Origin: Mesorhizobium sp.
Lineage (GTDB): Bacteria; Pseudomonadota; Alphaproteobacteria; Rhizobiales; Rhizobiaceae
Direction: 5' to 3'
Length of the DNA stretch: 64,000 bases
Assembly: GCF_004963255.1 (NCBI RefSeq)
Contig: NZ_SUGA01000014.1
Span: 62,001-126,000 of the forward strand
The position numbers and the translations under genes are program-made. Positions within the stretch are counted from its first letter, which is position 1. Every line of letters begins with the position of its first letter. Positions 59,909 to 64,000 of this stretch are shown piece after piece. The notes under the pieces are model-generated. The model was not told the origin of the DNA. It ran no database searches and worked only from the letters and a program-made list of their open reading frames with translations.

Positions 59909-60696
59909 TGGCGACGACGCGCACCATCGAATGGCTCGGGCGTTTCTACATCGTGCTTTTGCTCGGCTTCCTCTATCTGCCGATCATCATCATGGCGGCG
60001 ATGTCCTTCAACGCTTCGCCCTTCTACCAATTGCCGTTCGAATGGACGACGGATTGGTATCAATCGCTGTGGCAGAACGACCAGCTGATCGCGGCGACCT
60101 GGAACAGCATCGAGATCGCGATCATCACCACTTTGATCTCGACCGTGCTTGGCTCGATGGCCTCTCTGGCGCTCTATCGCTACGAGTTCCGCGGCAAGAA
60201 AGTCCTGCAAGCGCTGCTCTTCCCGCCGATCGCCATTCCGTGGCTGATCACCGGCACGGCGATGCTGATCTTCTTCTTCGGCGTCGGCATCGGCCGCGGC
60301 CTGGTGGCCATCCTGCTCGGCCATGTCGCGCTGGCGCTGCCCTATGTGATCGTCGTCGTGTCGGCGAGGCTCCAGACCTTCGCGCCGGAGCTGGAAGAGG
60401 CGGCGCGCTCGCTCGGCGCCAACCAGTGGCAGGTGACCATGCGCGTGACCTTGCCCTGGATCATGCCCGGCGTGATCGCCGGCGGGCTGTTCGCCTTCGC
60501 GGTGTCGTTCGACCAATTCGTGGTCTCCTACTTCCTGTCGACGCCCGGCCAGACGACGCTGCCGGTCGAAATCTATGCCGCGATCCGCAAGGGTTTTACC
60601 CCTGAGATCAACGCTGTCTCGACGATCATCATCGTCGTGTCGATGGCGCTGATGCTGCTCACGGCGCGCTTCTTCAAATTCGGCGGAGAGAAATAA
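59908..60696 (+). CDS. ABC transporter permease (PotC type)
   Basis: EAARSLGANQWQVTMRVTLPWIMPGVIAG EAA motif; start moved from 59113 to 59908, 1-nt overlap. Confidence 0.92.
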   Translation: MATTRTIEWLGRFYIVLLLGFLYLPIIIMAAMSFNASPFYQLPFEWTTDWYQSLWQNDQLIAATWNSIEIAIITTLISTVLGSMASLALYRYEFRGKKVLQALLFPPIAIPWLITGTAMLIFFFGVGIGRGLVAILLGHVALALPYVIVVVSARLQTFAPELEEAARSLGANQWQVTMRVTLPWIMPGVIAGGLFAFAVSFDQFVVSYFLSTPGQTTLPVEIYAAIRKGFTPEINAVSTIIIVVSMALMLLTARFFKFGGEK

Positions 60697-61763
60697 TGGC
60701 TGGCGTCCAGGTCGCGAACGTCTCCCGCAGTTTTGGCGCGCACAAGGCGTTGGATAACGTCTCGATCGATTTCGCTGATGGCGGCTTCTATGCGCTGCTC
60801 GGGCCGTCCGGCAGCGGCAAGACCACGCTGCTGAGACAAATCGCCGGCTTCGATTTTCCGGATGCTGGGCGCATCGCCATCGGCGGCGAAAGCGTCGAGC
60901 GCGTGCCGGTCGAGAAGCGCCGCATCGGCATGGTGTTCCAGAACTATGCGCTGTTCCCGAATATGAGCGTCGCCGACAATGTAGCGTTCGGCCTCTCGGT
61001 GCGCGGCGAGCCGAAGGCGACGATCGCCACCGAGGTGCAGCGCGCGCTCGACCTCGTGCAGCTCGGCAAGCTCGGAGGGCGAAAGCCGCACCAGCTTTCC
61101 GGCGGCCAGCGCCAGCGCGTGGCGCTGGCGCGCGCCATCGTCACCAAGCCACGCGTGCTCCTGCTCGACGAGCCGCTCGGCGCGCTCGACAAGGCGCTGC
61201 GCGTCGACATGCAGATCGAGCTGAAGCGCATCCAGCGCGAGATCGGCATCACCACCATCTTCGTCACCCACGACCAGGAAGAGGCGCTGACGATGAGCGA
61301 CCGCATCGGCATCCTGCGCGATGGCCGGCTGGTGCAGGAGGGACCGCCGGAGGAGATCTACGACCGGCCGCAAAGCGAATTCGCCGCGACCTTCCTCGGC
61401 GACGCCAACATCTTTCGCGGCGATGCCACCGGCTCCGGGATCAAGCTGCCCGACGGCACGACGATCGCGGCCTCCACAGGCGCCTCGGTGCCGGCCGGCG
61501 CTAAGGCAAGCTGCGCGGTCCGGCCGGAACGCATCCGGATTTCGACCGGTGCGGCAAAGCCCGACCCGGCCAATGCCAACATGCTCACGGGACAGGTCTC
61601 GAAGCGCATCTTCGCCGGCAACAACAGCACCTATTTCGTCGACCGCGATGGCCAGACGCTGAAGGTGATCGTCCAGAACACCGGCGCTGAGCGGCTGGCC
61701 GAGGGCCAGCCGGTGGTGCTCAGCTGGTCGCCGGACAGCACGGTGCTGATCGCGGCCGCCTGA
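60696..61763 (+). CDS. ABC transporter ATP-binding protein (PotA type)
   Basis: Walker A GPSGSGKTTLLRQI; LSGGQRQRVALARAI; C-terminal TOBE-like region. Confidence 0.95.
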   Translation: MAGVQVANVSRSFGAHKALDNVSIDFADGGFYALLGPSGSGKTTLLRQIAGFDFPDAGRIAIGGESVERVPVEKRRIGMVFQNYALFPNMSVADNVAFGLSVRGEPKATIATEVQRALDLVQLGKLGGRKPHQLSGGQRQRVALARAIVTKPRVLLLDEPLGALDKALRVDMQIELKRIQREIGITTIFVTHDQEEALTMSDRIGILRDGRLVQEGPPEEIYDRPQSEFAATFLGDANIFRGDATGSGIKLPDGTTIAASTGASVPAGAKASCAVRPERIRISTGAAKPDPANANMLTGQVSKRIFAGNNSTYFVDRDGQTLKVIVQNTGAERLAEGQPVVLSWSPDSTVLIAAA

Positions 61764-61787
61764 TCTCGCTGATGGGAAATGATGGCG

Positions 61788-61807
61788 CGGGCCTTGGCTG
61801 AGGCCCG
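61788..61807 (+). terminator. Possible weak terminator hairpin after the Pot operon
   Basis: CGGGCCT-TGGCTG-AGGCCCG 7-bp stem with no clear U tract. Confidence 0.3.
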
Positions 61808-61846
61808 GACCATCGCGTTATATCCAGTCCTCGACGGGAGGAATGG

Positions 61847-62935
61847 ATGGCGAGCACGGGTTTCGAGCCGGACGTAAAGGTCCGGGTCAAGGACTACCGG
61901 ATCGGCTGCATCGGCGCCGGCATGATCATGGCCGAATGCCATCTCGCCGCCTATGCGCAGGCCGGCTTTCCGGTCGTGGCGATTGCCTCACGCACGAAGG
62001 CGAATGCCGCGAAGGTGGCGGATCGCTGGCAGATCCCGACCGTCCACGACACGCCGGAGCAATTGATCGAGGATAGCCGCGTCGAGATCGTCGACCTTGC
62101 CTTTCCTCCCGACCAGCAGCCGGCTCTGATCCGCCATGCGCTGAAGCAGAAGCACACCAAGGCGATCCTGGCTCAGAAGCCGTTGGCGCTGTCGGTCGAG
62201 GAAGCGGTGAGGCTGCGCGACGAGGCGGCTGCCTCCGGCAAGATCCTCTCGGTCAACCAGAACATGCGCTACGACCAGTCGATGCGCGTGTTGAAGCAGA
62301 TCATCGACAGCGGCGCGCTCGGCGAGATCGTCTTTGCCGAGATCGACATGCACGCGATCCCGCATTGGCAGACCTTCCTGGCCGGTTACGACCGGCTGAC
62401 GCTCGCCAATATGAGCGTGCATCATCTCGACGTGCTGCGCTTACTGTTCGGCGATCCGGACGAGATCACCACGCTGACGCGCAAGGACCCGCGCACGAAA
62501 TTCGACCATTCCGACGGCATCACCGTGTCGACGCTGCGCTTTCCTTCCGGCGTGCTCGCGGTATCGCTGGAGGATGTCTGGTCCGGTCCGCGCCAGGACG
62601 GCTATGACGACGACCAGCATATCGCCTGGCGCGTCGACGGTACCAAGGGTGTTGCCAAGGGCACCATTGGCTGGCCGAAGGGCGTCGCCTCGACGCTGAC
62701 CTATGCCTCGACCGAGACGACGGGCGGGAAATGGGTCAGCCCAAGCTGGGAGACGATGTGGTTTCCCCATGCCTTCATTGGCGTCATGGAACAGCTCCAG
62801 CATGCGCTGAAGACCGGCACGCCGCCGGCGCTCTCCGTCGCCGACAACGTCAAGACGATGGCGCTGGTCGAGGCCGGCTACCGGTCGATGTCCGAAGGCC
62901 GCACCGTCAAGTTGTCCGAAATCCGCGTCGACTGA
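61847..62935 (+). CDS. Gfo/Idh/MocA family oxidoreductase
   Basis: IGCIGAGMIMAECHLAAYAQAG and KAILAQKPLALSVEEAVRLRD. Confidence 0.92.
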   Translation: MASTGFEPDVKVRVKDYRIGCIGAGMIMAECHLAAYAQAGFPVVAIASRTKANAAKVADRWQIPTVHDTPEQLIEDSRVEIVDLAFPPDQQPALIRHALKQKHTKAILAQKPLALSVEEAVRLRDEAAASGKILSVNQNMRYDQSMRVLKQIIDSGALGEIVFAEIDMHAIPHWQTFLAGYDRLTLANMSVHHLDVLRLLFGDPDEITTLTRKDPRTKFDHSDGITVSTLRFPSGVLAVSLEDVWSGPRQDGYDDDQHIAWRVDGTKGVAKGTIGWPKGVASTLTYASTETTGGKWVSPSWETMWFPHAFIGVMEQLQHALKTGTPPALSVADNVKTMALVEAGYRSMSEGRTVKLSEIRVD

Positions 62936-62986
62936 GGCAGCCGAAAGACGCGGCAACTGAATCGCTTACCCGGAGGACTTCACCTC

Positions 62987-63901
62987 ATGATGCAGGCAGG
63001 TATCTTCACAGGCTATTTCCCCTACGAGCTGGAGGAATCGGCAAGGCGCATCCGCGCGCTCGGCTTCAACACCGTGCAGCTCGACCTGCATTTCAAGGAT
63101 ATCGACCTGTCGGCCGGGCAGATCACGAAGGACAAGGCGAGGAAGGTGCGCGACACGTTTCGCGACCACAACCTGCCGGTCTGCTGCGTGTCCGGCTACA
63201 CCAACATCATCCATCCGGACAAGGGAGAGCGGGACAGGCGGCTTGCCTATCTGAAGGAGATCATCCGCAACGCGCGAGACTTCGGTTCCCCCTACGTGAT
63301 CTCGGAGACCGGCACCTACAACACCGAGTCCGACTGGGTGCATCACCCCAAGAACAAGACCGAGGAAGGCTTCGAGGAATGCCGCAAGGTGATCTCCGAC
63401 CTCGCCCGGACGGCTTACGACCACGGCGCGGTGTTCCTGCTCGAGACCTATGTCAACAACGTCGTCGGTTCGGTCGAGGAGACGGTGAAAATGTTCGCGC
63501 AGGTCGACCATCCCGGCCTTGGCCTGCTGATGGACCCGACCAACTATTTCGAGGCGCACAATATCGACCGCATGGACCAGGTGCTGAACCAGGTGTTCGA
63601 CACGCTGACCGACAAGATCAGGATCGCGCATGCCAAGGACGTGAAGCGTTCGGGCAGCGACAAGACGGAAAAGCATGCCGATATCGGCGACGCAGACGCG
63701 CATGAGGGACTGACCTTCCGCGGCGTCGGCGAGATCGAGTTGCCGGCGCCGGGGCTGGGCGCGCTGAACTACGACCTCTATCTCAAGCGGCTCAGCGAGA
63801 AGCATCCGAACATCCCGGTGATCATCGAGCATCTGACCGAGGACGACGTGCCGCGCGCCAAGACTTTCCTCGACGGCAAATTCCGCGCGAACGGGCTTTG
63901 A
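62987..63901 (+). CDS. Sugar phosphate isomerase/epimerase (IolE/MocC-like TIM barrel)
   Basis: GFNTVQLDLHFKDIDL, LLMDPTNYFEAHNIDRM, IAHAKDVKRSGSDK. Confidence 0.88.
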   Translation: MMQAGIFTGYFPYELEESARRIRALGFNTVQLDLHFKDIDLSAGQITKDKARKVRDTFRDHNLPVCCVSGYTNIIHPDKGERDRRLAYLKEIIRNARDFGSPYVISETGTYNTESDWVHHPKNKTEEGFEECRKVISDLARTAYDHGAVFLLETYVNNVVGSVEETVKMFAQVDHPGLGLLMDPTNYFEAHNIDRMDQVLNQVFDTLTDKIRIAHAKDVKRSGSDKTEKHADIGDADAHEGLTFRGVGEIELPAPGLGALNYDLYLKRLSEKHPNIPVIIEHLTEDDVPRAKTFLDGKFRANGL

Positions 63902-63913
63902 TTGCGGGGAGGG

Positions 63914-64000
63914 ATGATGACGACGGCCTCCAGCACCAAGCGCGACTACAGCCTTGTTGGCGAAAGCACGCGCAGGGCGATCGAGACCGGGCTCGCCTCG
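63914..64000 (+). CDS. Truncated CDS at window edge; product uncertain, possibly a membrane fatty-acid-desaturase-like protein
   Basis: ATG after GGGGAGGG RBS; 29 codons MMTTASSTKRDYSLVGESTRRAIETGLAS run off the window end. Confidence 0.45.
   Translation, partial: MMTTASSTKRDYSLVGESTRRAIETGLAS

Overview
The window is a gene-dense, high-GC stretch with Rhizobiales character (most Mesorhizobium-like, judged from protein content and intergenic repeats). It carries about 62 protein-coding genes, nearly all catabolic or transport. I see no rRNA, tRNA, CRISPR array, prophage or IS element. Blocks in order: (1) a tail-less FtsZ paralog; (2) maleylacetate reductase plus a ribose-type ABC importer in which one permease is fused to a strictosidine-synthase/SMP-30-like beta-propeller, then a LysR regulator and several dehydrogenases/oxidases; (3) S-formylglutathione hydrolase; (4) an apparent general-stress island (DUF2231 + PQQ-type sorbosone dehydrogenase, GT4, amylo-alpha-1,6-glucosidase, membrane-anchored OtsA, OtsB) with GGAAC-N16-CGTT-type promoters; (5) a minus-strand ROK-regulated operon with an M20 deacylase, two tandem paralogous binding proteins, a permease, a YhfX-like PLP enzyme and an ATPase; (6) a LacI-regulated sugar ABC/isomerase operon divergent from a 2-hydroxyacid dehydrogenase; (7) an aromatic block: ALDH, coniferyl-alcohol-dehydrogenase-like SDR, a Liv-type ABC transporter (probable pcaMNVWX counterpart), pcaQ, pcaDCHGB-pobA, pcaFJI and pcaR; (8) a GntR/ADP-ribosylglycohydrolase/PfkB kinase/Pot-type ABC cassette, then a Gfo/Idh/MocA oxidoreductase, a sugar isomerase and a truncated CDS. 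The strongest unlabelled signal is a ~93-bp inverted promoter duplication: the pcaD promoter, RBS and start-codon region (46368-46460) recurs in inverted orientation upstream of the ABC transporter (45327-45420), with a PcaQ box in each copy. All calls come from reading the sequence; no database searches were run.
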